The notes under the pieces are model-generated. The model was not told the DNA's origin. It saw only the letters and a program-made list of their open reading frames with translations, and searched no databases. The translations under genes and the position numbers were made by a program. From Erysipelotrichaceae bacterium (lineage in GTDB: Bacteria; Bacillota_I; Bacilli_A; Erysipelotrichales; Erysipelotrichaceae), in NCBI GenBank assembly GCA_017432895.1, contig JAFRIG010000011.1:1-49670 (forward strand): a stretch of DNA of 49,670 nt. Direction: 5' to 3'. This document shows, piece after piece, positions 17,520-24,582 of this stretch; the first letter of the stretch is position 1; each line of letters starts with the position of its first letter.

Positions 17520-17543
17520 AAGTTCCGTAAGGAACTTTTTTTA
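17520..17543 (+). terminator. Terminator after tRNA-Leu(CAG)
   Basis: AAGTTCC pairs with GGAACTT across GTAA and is followed by a run of T. Confidence 0.85.
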
Positions 17544-17555
17544 TAGGAGGATCAC

Positions 17556-17705
17556 ATGGTATTATTTCTGGCAATAATTCTCTTAGGCATCTCCATCACC
17601 ATCAGCATGTTTTCATTCAGAAAGATGGGCGGCAGTTTTGCGAGTTCCGAGACCCGTGAGCGCATGAAAAGCTGGGGCATGGATCCTTTAAAAGAGAAAG
17701 AATAG
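17556..17705 (+). CDS. Small single-span membrane protein, 49 residues, unknown function
   Basis: A short gene with a textbook AGGAGG five nt before the ATG. It encodes one hydrophobic helix (residues 2-21, opening MVLFLAIILLG), then a basic FRK junction and a soluble tail ending DPLKEKE. The positive residues after the helix suggest N-out/C-in topology. It lies between two strong terminators (17520-17543 and 17706-17728) behind the tRNA-Leu promoter, so it may depend on read-through from the tRNA unit or on a promoter I do not see. I do not recognise the family. Confidence 0.7.
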   Translation: MVLFLAIILLGISITISMFSFRKMGGSFASSETRERMKSWGMDPLKEKE

Positions 17706-17728
17706 ACTTCCGCAGGGAAGTTTTTTTC
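17706..17728 (+). terminator. Terminator of the small membrane protein gene
   Basis: ACTTCC pairs with GGAAGT around GCAG and is followed by a T7 tract. It begins directly after the TAG stop. Confidence 0.85.
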
Positions 17729-17730
17729 TG

Positions 17731-17760
17731 TTTTCATCGATGAAGTATTCATATTATAAT
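17731..17760 (+). promoter_or_regulatory. Probable promoter of the lipoprotein gene
   Basis: TTTTCA (17731-17736), an 18-bp spacer and a perfect TATAAT (17755-17760) lie 25 nt before the lipoprotein ATG. Confidence 0.5.
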
Positions 17761-17785
17761 GTTTTCGTAAAACGAGGTTGTCAAT

Positions 17786-18640
17786 ATGAAAAAAGTTCTT
17801 ATCCTGATCGCCGTTCTGTTATTGACGGCATGTTCAGCCAAAAATATCTCCTGGCAGGACGTTCAAGCCGACTATGACTCTCTATCAAAAGAAGCCATAG
17901 CCGCCGCTGAAGAAAACGCTGATTTCCTGACTGCTGATTACCAGGCTCTGCTTAATGATATCCTTTCCGGTGTGAATAACCTGGAAGCCGGGGTCAAACA
18001 AGAGGAACAGGACACAGCCAGATCCTTATATGCCAATGCTGCTAAACTGGAAGCTCTGGTCGCCTCCTTCAATAATGAGGAAGCCTCCCGTCTGAATGAT
18101 CTGGCTGGCAAACTAAAAGAGCTGGTCAAAGCAGCCTATGAAAAAAGCTCCGACTTCAAAGATGCGAAAAACAGCCTGATAAGTTTGACGCAGGAAATTT
18201 TGGAAGACGACCTGTCCGGTGTCCAGAAAAAGAAGAAGATCCTCTGGGCTGAGGTCAAGGACGAATATGAACAGCTGGTTCAGACCACGATCGAAAATCT
18301 GCCGGCCCCCAAAGAAGTGAGCGAAGCGCAGCTGGAGTTATACAAGAATGTCATCCTGTCCAACTATGAGGACCTCTCAAACGGTGTCAATCAAGACAAC
18401 AAAGAAGCCGCTGATATGATCTATGAAGCGGCTACCGCCTTGCACGAATACACTTATCGGCTCAACAGCGTGGAAGCCGATAAGGTCAACCGCTTCGCCA
18501 TCGGAGCCTGCCAGTACGTGGAAGAATGCTATGGCGAAAAGATCGACGATCCCGACTACGATTTCCTCACCACTGTCACCGAAGCCCGCAAGTGGACACT
18601 GTCGCTGTGGAACGAGCTGGTCAAACTTCTCAATATGTAA
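17786..18640 (+). CDS. Lipoprotein made of two repeated helical domains
   Basis: A 284-residue exported protein with a type II signal peptide and lipobox LTAC (Cys16), so it should be tethered to the outer face of the membrane. The mature part is almost all helix. It consists of two related halves, about residues 21-138 and 152-277. Each opens with a W-x-(D/E)-V-x-x-(D/E)-Y pattern (SWQDVQADY and LWAEVKDEY) and repeats further matching blocks. No enzyme motif is seen and I do not recognise the family. GAGG precedes the ATG, and a promoter and a terminator frame it as a single-gene unit. Confidence 0.85.
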   Translation: MKKVLILIAVLLLTACSAKNISWQDVQADYDSLSKEAIAAAEENADFLTADYQALLNDILSGVNNLEAGVKQEEQDTARSLYANAAKLEALVASFNNEEASRLNDLAGKLKELVKAAYEKSSDFKDAKNSLISLTQEILEDDLSGVQKKKKILWAEVKDEYEQLVQTTIENLPAPKEVSEAQLELYKNVILSNYEDLSNGVNQDNKEAADMIYEAATALHEYTYRLNSVEADKVNRFAIGACQYVEECYGEKIDDPDYDFLTTVTEARKWTLSLWNELVKLLNM

Positions 18641-18644
18641 AAAC

Positions 18645-18682
18645 AAACCTCTTCCTATATAATATGGGTAGAGGTTTTTATT
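18645..18682 (+). terminator. Terminator of the lipoprotein gene
   Basis: AAACCTCT (18645-18652) pairs with AGAGGTTT (18670-18677), followed by a T-rich tract. The 17-nt loop contains TATAATATG, which may also serve as a -10 for the next gene. Confidence 0.75.
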
Positions 18683-18705
18683 AAGGCAATAAACAGGAGG
18701 TTTTT

Positions 18706-20169
18706 ATGGCAACTGAAAAACTGGTTCTTTTGCATTCCAACGATATGCACGGAGATTTTTTAGCTGAACCCAAAAACGGCTACCATGAAGGCGGAGTATC
18801 CCTGCTTTCAGGTTTCATCAAACAGGTCAGAGAAGAAGAAAACAATGTCCTCTTTGCGATCGCCGGCGATATGTTCAGAGGATCGATCATCGACAGCGAA
18901 TACCGCGGTTTTTCGACGATCGAACTGATGAATTTCCTGGCTCCGGATGTCGTGACTTTAGGCAACCATGAAGTCGACTACGGCCTGGCCCATCTGCTTT
19001 TCCTGGAAAAATGCGCCAAGTTCCCTATCGTCAATGCCAATATGTACGTCAAGACCAACCATACCAGATTGTTCCAGCCCTATGAGATCATCGATGTCAA
19101 CGGCTTAAAAGTCATGTTTATCGGTATCATCACCGAAGAAGTTCTGGCTTCCACCCGTTCCGAAGAGATCATCGGTTCCTTCATCGACGTCTGGGATGCG
19201 GCCAAACAGGTCGGTGTCATCATCGATAACTACAAGACGACCAGGATCGATCTGACCGTCCTTTTGACCCACATCGGTTTTGACAAGGACCAGCAGCTGG
19301 CACAACTTTTAGACCCCAACTGGGGCGTCGACCTCATCATCGGCGGTCACACCCATACTTTCCTTGATGAACCATGCATCGTCAACGGCGTTCCGATCGT
19401 CCAGGTCGGCGTCGGTACCGATCAGATCGGCCGCTTTGATATTGAGATCGATACCGATAAACACAAGATGACAAACTACAAGTGGGAATGTATCCCCATC
19501 GATTCCAGACACTGCAAGTCGGATCCGATCTTGGAAGAAGTACTCAAGAACTACAAGAATCGGACCGATCTCAAATACACCAAGATCGTCACCAACTTCA
19601 AACGGGCTTTGACCCATCCCAGCCGCTATCAGGAAACCGAGCTGGGTAATCTGTGTGCCGACCTCTTGCAGGTCGATTCATCCTTTGAAGTCATGCTGAT
19701 GGGCTCGGGTTCGATCCGCTACAAGACCATGGGCCCCATCGTTCAGTTCCAGGACCTCAAGGAATGTCTGCCCTTCAATGCACCGGTGTGGATGCTGGAA
19801 ATAACGGGTGAACAGTTCAGACGCATGATGAAGTTCATGCTCAGAGATGAAAACATCGCTCCCGATTCCCATGGCGAATTCTATCAGGTCTCCAAGGGCA
19901 TGAAGATGGTCTATGACAAGACCAAACATGAATTCGAAGAATTCTCTTTGAATGGCGAAGAGATAAAGGATGACAGGATAGTCAGGATCGCCTTGCAGGA
20001 TTATCACTTCAAGAACTTCACGGAATTCTTCAATGTACCGCTCGAAGAAGTATTAGCCAACAAAAAGGCCCGTATGGTCATCACCGATGACTTCTCGATC
20101 TTTGAAGAGCTACTCTCTTCCATGAATAACATCGATTCCCACGTGGAAGGAAGGATCACGATCAAATAA
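18706..20169 (+). CDS. 5'-nucleotidase/2',3'-cyclic phosphodiesterase-like metallophosphoesterase, cytoplasmic
   Basis: A 487-residue UshA/YfkN-type two-domain enzyme. The metal-binding motifs are in order: HSNDMHGDF, GDMFRG, GNHEVDYG, LLTHIGFDKD and GGHTHTF, followed by the C-terminal 5'-nucleotidase domain (about 315-487). Unlike most relatives it has no signal peptide, so it probably acts in the cytoplasm on nucleotides or sugar nucleotides. AGGAGG lies 5 nt before the ATG. A long terminator hairpin follows. Confidence 0.88.
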   Translation: MATEKLVLLHSNDMHGDFLAEPKNGYHEGGVSLLSGFIKQVREEENNVLFAIAGDMFRGSIIDSEYRGFSTIELMNFLAPDVVTLGNHEVDYGLAHLLFLEKCAKFPIVNANMYVKTNHTRLFQPYEIIDVNGLKVMFIGIITEEVLASTRSEEIIGSFIDVWDAAKQVGVIIDNYKTTRIDLTVLLTHIGFDKDQQLAQLLDPNWGVDLIIGGHTHTFLDEPCIVNGVPIVQVGVGTDQIGRFDIEIDTDKHKMTNYKWECIPIDSRHCKSDPILEEVLKNYKNRTDLKYTKIVTNFKRALTHPSRYQETELGNLCADLLQVDSSFEVMLMGSGSIRYKTMGPIVQFQDLKECLPFNAPVWMLEITGEQFRRMMKFMLRDENIAPDSHGEFYQVSKGMKMVYDKTKHEFEEFSLNGEEIKDDRIVRIALQDYHFKNFTEFFNVPLEEVLANKKARMVITDDFSIFEELLSSMNNIDSHVEGRITIK

Positions 20170-20192
20170 TAGATTCAAAAACCCAAATAAAC

Positions 20193-20223
20193 ACAAAACG
20201 GTATGCAGAACATACCGTTTTGT
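20193..20223 (+). terminator. Strong terminator after the nucleotidase gene
   Basis: A perfect 13-bp stem (20193-20205 with 20211-20223) with a 5-nt loop. The U tract is formed by TTTTGT within the stem end. Confidence 0.85.
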
Positions 20224-20321
20224 TATAAAACATGACAGGATCTCATTACGGAATGGGAGCCATTAGCGGATTCGGAAACTAATTTTTGTTTATTATTCAG
20301 AAATTCGAACCTGCCATAGTT

Positions 20322-20552
20322 TTACGCATCATTTTCCTCTATAAAGAAGGCATTCATATCCTCTTCAAGAGCTTTTGCCAGCATGGCCATCTCAAAAGGG
20401 CCTGCTACCTTTTTGTTGTACAAAATTTTTCGCAAATCGTCAACTGTTATTTCGCTTTTCGTGCTTAATTCTTCATCAGAAAGACCCTTTTCTTTCATGA
20501 TCCTTTTCAAATTAGCTACAAAAGGATAGTTCCTTTGGGATATATCTGACAT
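20322..20552 (-). CDS. Small XRE-type helix-turn-helix protein
   Basis: A 76-residue protein made almost entirely of one Cro/CI-type HTH domain: LKRIMKEKGLSDEELSTKSE, then the recognition-helix region TVDDLRKILYN and an AMLAKALEEDM segment. It is a likely DNA-binding regulator, possibly autoregulatory. It is divergent from the XRE/S24 regulator, sharing a 148-bp region with several inverted repeats. AGGAAAG lies before the ATG. Confidence 0.75.
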   Translation of the reverse strand: MSDISQRNYPFVANLKRIMKEKGLSDEELSTKSEITVDDLRKILYNKKVAGPFEMAMLAKALEEDMNAFFIEENDA

Positions 20553-20568
20553 GCTTCTCTACTTTCCT

Positions 20569-20618
20569 ATTCCCGTATTTGTGGAATCATACCTCAATAA
20601 TACCACGCAGACGGGAAT
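20569..20618. promoter_or_regulatory. Inverted repeat between the two divergent HTH genes
   Basis: ATTCCCGT (20569-20576) and ACGGGAAT (20611-20618) form an 8-bp perfect inverted repeat with 34 bp between. It is upstream of the small XRE gene, over its likely promoter region. The wide spacing suggests two operator half-sites or a looped complex rather than a single site. Confidence 0.4.
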
Positions 20619-20651
20619 CTAAGTTCAAACAATTTTAAAAATGGACCTTTT

Positions 20652-20665
20652 AAACGGTATCGTTT
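20652..20665. promoter_or_regulatory. Palindromic operator candidate upstream of the XRE/S24 gene
   Basis: AAACGGTATCGTTT is a 14-bp near-perfect palindrome 36 bp before the regulator ATG. A second, looser site centred on TGATATCA (20674-20681) follows, again opened by AAAC. This is typical placement for an autoregulated repressor. Confidence 0.5.
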
Positions 20666-20700
20666 CCTAAACAGTGATATCATTTCTTTTGAGGATAAAT

Positions 20701-21387
20701 ATGACAATTGGTGACAGAATCAGAGAGGCTAGGATCAAAAAGGGACTGACGCAAAGAGAGCTCGGAACGATGCTTGGCGTCAGCGACTCGGCGATCAACA
20801 GCTACGAGAATCATTCCCGCGGGATCAACTCCTTGCTGATCATCAAACTGGTCAGATTCCTCGACGTTGAACCCAATACCCTGTTTCAGGATTACTTCGT
20901 TTTTAAAGAATTCAAACTGAGCCAATCCGACAAAGAACTCCTCAGTAACTACAACGCTCTGGATTCCTATGGCCGCAAGAACGTCCAGGACATCCTTGAA
21001 AATGAAAAAAACAGGATGAATGAAGACAGATTCCGCAAGAAGATCATCTTCCGCAATTACTACCGCGATCTTGCCGCCTTTGAAAACACCGATGTCTCCG
21101 TTTCCAGCGACTTCGCCATGGACGATTCGCCTGCCAATCGCGAAGTATCGGCTCTCATTCCCCTGGATGACGATTCCCTGCAGCCGTTATATGAACCCGG
21201 TCAGATGTTGAAGATCAGACGCTGCGAAAGGATATCCTATGGTCAGATAGGTTTATTCAAAGTCAAAGGTGAATACATCTTCGCGCAGATGGGCTTAAAT
21301 GAACTGGAAGCCGTCAATAAAACATTTGAAAATATCCCTTACGATGACGATGTCATCTGTCTGGGAGAGATCCTTGGAAAACAATAG
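20701..21387 (+). CDS. XRE-family regulator with a LexA/CI-like C-terminal domain lacking self-cleavage residues
   Basis: A 228-residue regulator from the ATG at 20701, which has GAGG 7 nt upstream. Residues 4-60 are a Cro/CI HTH (GLTQRELGTMLGVSDSAINSYE). Residues about 120-225 follow the S24 peptidase fold of CI/LexA repressors. The nucleophile position is present as Ser159 in DDDSLQPLY, but the position of the catalytic Lys is Ala195 (EYIFAQM), and the usual Ala-Gly cleavage site reads LAAFEN. It probably binds DNA as a dimer but cannot be switched off by RecA-type self-cleavage (inference). Palindromes upstream suggest autoregulation. Confidence 0.82.
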   Translation: MTIGDRIREARIKKGLTQRELGTMLGVSDSAINSYENHSRGINSLLIIKLVRFLDVEPNTLFQDYFVFKEFKLSQSDKELLSNYNALDSYGRKNVQDILENEKNRMNEDRFRKKIIFRNYYRDLAAFENTDVSVSSDFAMDDSPANREVSALIPLDDDSLQPLYEPGQMLKIRRCERISYGQIGLFKVKGEYIFAQMGLNELEAVNKTFENIPYDDDVICLGEILGKQ

Positions 21388-21416
21388 AAAGTCCTTATCG
21401 GACTTTCTATTTCTTT
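21384..21416 (+). terminator. Terminator between convergent regulator and flavin reductase genes
   Basis: ATAGAAAGTC (21384-21393) pairs perfectly with GACTTTCTAT (21401-21410) and is followed by a T-rich tract. The hairpin overlaps both stop regions and may work in both directions. Confidence 0.8.
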
Positions 21417-22345
21417 TCTTTTTCCTGTTTGCGTTTGTCGTTTATGATCTTGACATGTTCCTCGGTGATCAATGTGACACCGTTTTCTTTAGCCCAGGCC
21501 ACGCAGCCGTTGAGGACTGTCTTTAAGAAAGGACGGGGAACCTTAACGAAGTTCTTTAAAGCTTCATCGGTGAACTTGATATCCGGATCGCAGCGATCAG
21601 CCGCATATCTGATTGAACCCAGATCGACTTCCTTGGGAGCCGGGATCGGTTCGGCGATCGGCTTTTTGAAACGCGGGAACTGGGTATACCAGAAGTTGGT
21701 CGAATCACGGTAACCGTAATCCACCGGTACCTTCGGGAAACTGTTCTTATTGGCGCCGTTGACGATCGCATCGTAGTATTCCTGTTTCATCAGGATCTTG
21801 TCGATATAAAGGACCAGATGGGCTCCGTATTTGGAAGTGATGCCGTTGAAATCGTTGTAGGGACCGGGATGTCCGTCATCGATATCTTCGACTTTGAACT
21901 TATCCGCTCCTTCAAGGTGGCTGGCCCAGGTACACTCGAAAACCTGGAAGGCTTCGGCGATCACCTGCGGTCTGTTTTCATCGTCGGGATCGGCCTGACC
22001 CTTTTCCATCGTGAACAGCAGCGGTTCTTTCATCTTTTCTTCGCTGGGTCCGGGGAAACCAAGCCTGACGGCTTCCTTGAAATATTTCTTGTCATCCGGA
22101 ATGAAGTTGATCGCACACTTCTTCCTGGCCATGATATTCTGGCAGGTATTGGAAGTGTTGCGGCATTCCAGAACCATCGCATAACGGTCTTTGCCCGCGA
22201 TATAGTACGGGAAACACAGGGAATAGGAACCGATGTTGAGACTGCCGTCGGGGTTTACCGACGAGATGCAGACGGTCGGCATCGGGAAAAATGATGACGT
22301 CTGATAGAAATTGTCGACGATCCTAAGATCTTTAAATGAGCTCAT
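21407..22345 (-). CDS. Flavin reductase-like FMN protein with C-terminal PCP_red-like helical domain
   Basis: A 312-residue protein. Residues 10-215 are a flavin reductase/flavoredoxin domain expected to bind FMN (FFPMPTVCISSVNPDGSLNIG, then NTSNTCQNI). Residues about 250-305 look like the small helical domain of the light-independent protochlorophyllide reductase family (Pfam PCP_red). The pattern is F-x-x-E-A-L, then a VPRPF segment, WAKENGV and ITEEHV. This combination is unusual outside phototrophs. The substrate is unknown; the family includes NAD(P)H-flavin and flavoredoxin-type electron carriers. AAGGAGAG lies before the ATG, and the gene stands alone. Confidence 0.8.
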   Translation of the reverse strand: MSSFKDLRIVDNFYQTSSFFPMPTVCISSVNPDGSLNIGSYSLCFPYYIAGKDRYAMVLECRNTSNTCQNIMARKKCAINFIPDDKKYFKEAVRLGFPGPSEEKMKEPLLFTMEKGQADPDDENRPQVIAEAFQVFECTWASHLEGADKFKVEDIDDGHPGPYNDFNGITSKYGAHLVLYIDKILMKQEYYDAIVNGANKNSFPKVPVDYGYRDSTNFWYTQFPRFKKPIAEPIPAPKEVDLGSIRYAADRCDPDIKFTDEALKNFVKVPRPFLKTVLNGCVAWAKENGVTLITEEHVKIINDKRKQEKEKK

Positions 22346-22411
22346 TGCTACTCTCCTTAATCTTCTCTATTTATTTTACTAAAAATATTTTCCTTTCAAC
22401 ACAAATTATTC

Positions 22412-22417
22412 TATAAT
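22412..22417 (+). promoter_or_regulatory. -10 box of tRNA-Leu(GAG)
   Basis: A perfect TATAAT ends 10 nt before the tRNA. The -35 is not clear. Confidence 0.45.
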
Positions 22418-22427
22418 AATATTACGC

Positions 22428-22512
22428 GCACCAGTGGCGGAATAGGTAGACGCGCACGTTTGAGGGGCGTGTGGGAAATCCCATGCGAGTTCAAGTCTCA
22501 CCTGGTGCACCA
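22428..22512 (+). tRNA. tRNA-Leu (anticodon GAG), CCA encoded
   Basis: The acceptor GCACCAG pairs with CTGGTGC and ends in ACCA. The anticodon stem CACGT/GCGTG (one G-U pair) encloses TTGAGGG, giving anticodon GAG. A long variable arm is present. It reads CUC and CUU codons and so matches the CTC specifier of the leuS T-box in this window. Confidence 0.95.
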
Positions 22513-22523
22513 TTAAAAAAGAT

Positions 22524-22549
22524 AAGACATGGCTTTCCATGTCTTTTTT
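22524..22549 (+). terminator. Terminator after tRNA-Leu(GAG)
   Basis: AAGACATGG pairs with CCATGTCTT around a CTTT loop and is followed by T5. Confidence 0.88.
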
Positions 22550-22569
22550 CATTCCAATAATGATACCGC

Positions 22570-22896
22570 CTATTCCTTCCGGTTTATCGATCTTTCCGCA
22601 CTGAAGCCTTCAGGGAAGCGTTTCTCCAGTTTGGCGATATTGGCTTCCAGTACTTCTTGCAAAGGAATATCCAGGGCATAGGCCGCTTCAGCCAGATACC
22701 AGGCCACATCACCAAGTTCCTTGACCATCTCATCCCTATTTAGATCATGACCCTGAAACAGCTGTTTCTTGACCAGATCCAGGGCCTCACCGGCTTCAGC
22801 CGAAAGACCCATCACCGCATTGACGATGATTTGATCTTTTTTGATCGCGGGATTGAGAAAAGACATCGCCTTTTTCTGATATTCATTGATCTTCAT
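22570..22896 (-). CDS. MazG-like nucleotide pyrophosphohydrolase
   Basis: A 108-residue single-domain MazG-like enzyme. The metal ligands are visible as EAGE (near residue 34) and KELGDVAWYLAE (near residue 60). By family it hydrolyses (d)NTPs to monophosphates and pyrophosphate, as a housecleaning enzyme. Its ATG shares one base with the rsmI stop (TAATG), so it ends the tmk-holB-ricT-rsmI-mazG operon. Confidence 0.88.
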   Translation of the reverse strand: MKINEYQKKAMSFLNPAIKKDQIIVNAVMGLSAEAGEALDLVKKQLFQGHDLNRDEMVKELGDVAWYLAEAAYALDIPLQEVLEANIAKLEKRFPEGFSAERSINRKE

Positions 22897-23735
22897 TAGT
22901 GACCTTCCTTATCTTTGAGATAGGCATTATATAAACCGTTTTTCGAGACTTTGTGTTTTTTCGCCACTTCATTGACCGCATCCTTGGCCCGCAGTCCTTT
23001 TTCAAGCAGTTCATTTACTTCCGGCAGAAGTTCTTCCTCACTGGCATCTTCCTCTTCTTTTGTGCAGCCTTCGATCAGAAGGACCATTTCACCCTTGAGA
23101 TCATGCAGGAGACATAGCTCGGAAAGAGTACCCCGGTAATACTGTTCATGCAGCTTGGTCAGCTCCCTGGCCAGACAGGCTTTACGATCGCCAAACACTT
23201 CTAAAGCCAAAGCCAGGGTCTTTTCGATACGATGAGGAGCTTCATAGAAGATCATGGTATAGGGCAGATCCTTGAGCTCTTCCAGCTGTTTTCTGGCTTG
23301 CGAACTTTTCGCATTGAGAAAGCCATAGAACAGGTAGTGATTGGTCGGCAGTCCCGAAGCCACCAGCGCATTCAAAGCGGCATTGGGACCGGAGATGGTG
23401 ATGATGTCAAAGCCCTTTTCGATCACCTCGTTGACCAAAAGATAGCCCGGATCGGAGATCAGCGGATAACCGGCATCCGAGATCAGAGCCACACTTTCCC
23501 CCTCTTCCAGCAGTTTGATGATCCCTTTGGCGGATTCCTTCTCGTTGAAGTTGTGATAGCTAATCGTTTTTGTGGCGATCTTAAAATGACTCAGCAGTTT
23601 CTGTGAGGTCCGCGTATCTTCACAAGCGATGACGTCGACTTCTTCCAGGACCTCTAAAGCTCTTGGCGAGATCTCGGAAAGATTGCCGATCGGCGTGGCC
23701 ACAAGAAAAAGTGCAGCCTTCTTATTCGGCGACAC
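22896..23735 (-). CDS. rsmI: 16S rRNA (cytidine-1402-2'-O)-methyltransferase RsmI
   Basis: RsmI of the tetrapyrrole-methylase fold: VATPIGNLSEISPRALEVL at the start, CEDTRTSQKLL, SDAGYPLISDPG and SGPNAALNALVASGLP are all family signatures. It methylates the 2'-OH of C1402 in the decoding centre of 16S rRNA. I place the start at GTG 23735 (279 residues), which has AAGGAG 6 nt upstream; the longer ATG frame from 23828 reads deep into ricT and gives no family sequence. It overlaps ricT by 14 nt. Confidence 0.9.
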   Translation of the reverse strand: MSPNKKAALFLVATPIGNLSEISPRALEVLEEVDVIACEDTRTSQKLLSHFKIATKTISYHNFNEKESAKGIIKLLEEGESVALISDAGYPLISDPGYLLVNEVIEKGFDIITISGPNAALNALVASGLPTNHYLFYGFLNAKSSQARKQLEELKDLPYTMIFYEAPHRIEKTLALALEVFGDRKACLARELTKLHEQYYRGTLSELCLLHDLKGEMVLLIEGCTKEEEDASEEELLPEVNELLEKGLRAKDAVNEVAKKHKVSKNGLYNAYLKDKEGH

Positions 23736-24573
23736 TTCCTTCTCCTTTATTCTCTTTTTTCTGTGGCTTGTTGTACTTGCCCTTGGCGACCAGATCATCC
23801 AGCGAGATGAAGATCGCATGATCCGCATTCTCCAGTTTACAGTTCTGGGCGATGACGTTCATCGAAGTGATACGGAAACGTTCACCCTCGTATTCGACCT
23901 GGGAATTGAGCTTAGGCAGATCCTTGCGCAGTTCCTTGTAGACGTCGTCTTCAAAACGCAGACAGCACATCAGGTTGCCGCACTGGCCGGAAAGCTTCTG
24001 GATATTCAAAGCCAAAAGCTGATTCTTGGCCATATTGATCGAAATGCGGTCGAAATCGCCGATGAATCTTGAACAGCAAAGCTGTCTGCCACAGACACCG
24101 ATGCCCGAGACCATCTTGGCCTTGTCTCTGGTGCCGACCTGACGCAGATCGATGCGGCAGTGGAAGATCGAAGCCAGTACTTTCAAAAGTTCCCGGAAAT
24201 CGACCCTGTCATCGGCCAGATAGGTAAAGGTTATCTTGGCCCTGTCCAGCGTATATTCGGCGGAAATGACGTTCATGTTCAGTTCCAGATTGTCGGATTC
24301 CTCCTGACAGATCTTCTTGGCTTCGATGGCGTCGTTCTTGTTTCGCTCGAACTGTTTCTTGTCCCGATCGTTGGCCTTGCGGATGATGGGTTTGATCTCC
24401 ATCGAAATGTTGGGCTTGTCGAAAGGATCGGAGACGACCGAAGCGTATTCTACGCCTCTTTGGGTCTCAACGATGACCGAATCGCCGTTTTTGATCGAAT
24501 CGTCCTGCGTCGAGAATGTATATGTTTTATTCGTTGTTTCAAATCTTACCGATATATAAATGTTTTCTTCCAT
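23722..24573 (-). CDS. ricT: PSP1-domain protein RicT (YaaT)
   Basis: A 283-residue PSP1-domain protein. The conserved cysteines of RicT occur as CGRQLCC (near residue 155) and CGNLMCC (near residue 195), expected to bind an Fe-S cluster in the RicA-RicF-RicT complex. In Bacillus that complex guides RNase Y mRNA processing and affects development; here a role in RNA processing is more likely. The gene keeps its Firmicutes position between holB and rsmI. GGTGAG lies before the ATG. Confidence 0.9.
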   Translation of the reverse strand: MEENIYISVRFETTNKTYTFSTQDDSIKNGDSVIVETQRGVEYASVVSDPFDKPNISMEIKPIIRKANDRDKKQFERNKNDAIEAKKICQEESDNLELNMNVISAEYTLDRAKITFTYLADDRVDFRELLKVLASIFHCRIDLRQVGTRDKAKMVSGIGVCGRQLCCSRFIGDFDRISINMAKNQLLALNIQKLSGQCGNLMCCLRFEDDVYKELRKDLPKLNSQVEYEGERFRITSMNVIAQNCKLENADHAIFISLDDLVAKGKYNKPQKKENKGEGSVAE

Positions 24574-24582
24574 AACTCACCT

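Noticed and set aside
20232..20282. A 16-codon ORF (MTGSHYGMG...) after the nucleotidase terminator
   Set aside because: It has no ribosome site, follows directly on a terminator and is too short to judge.
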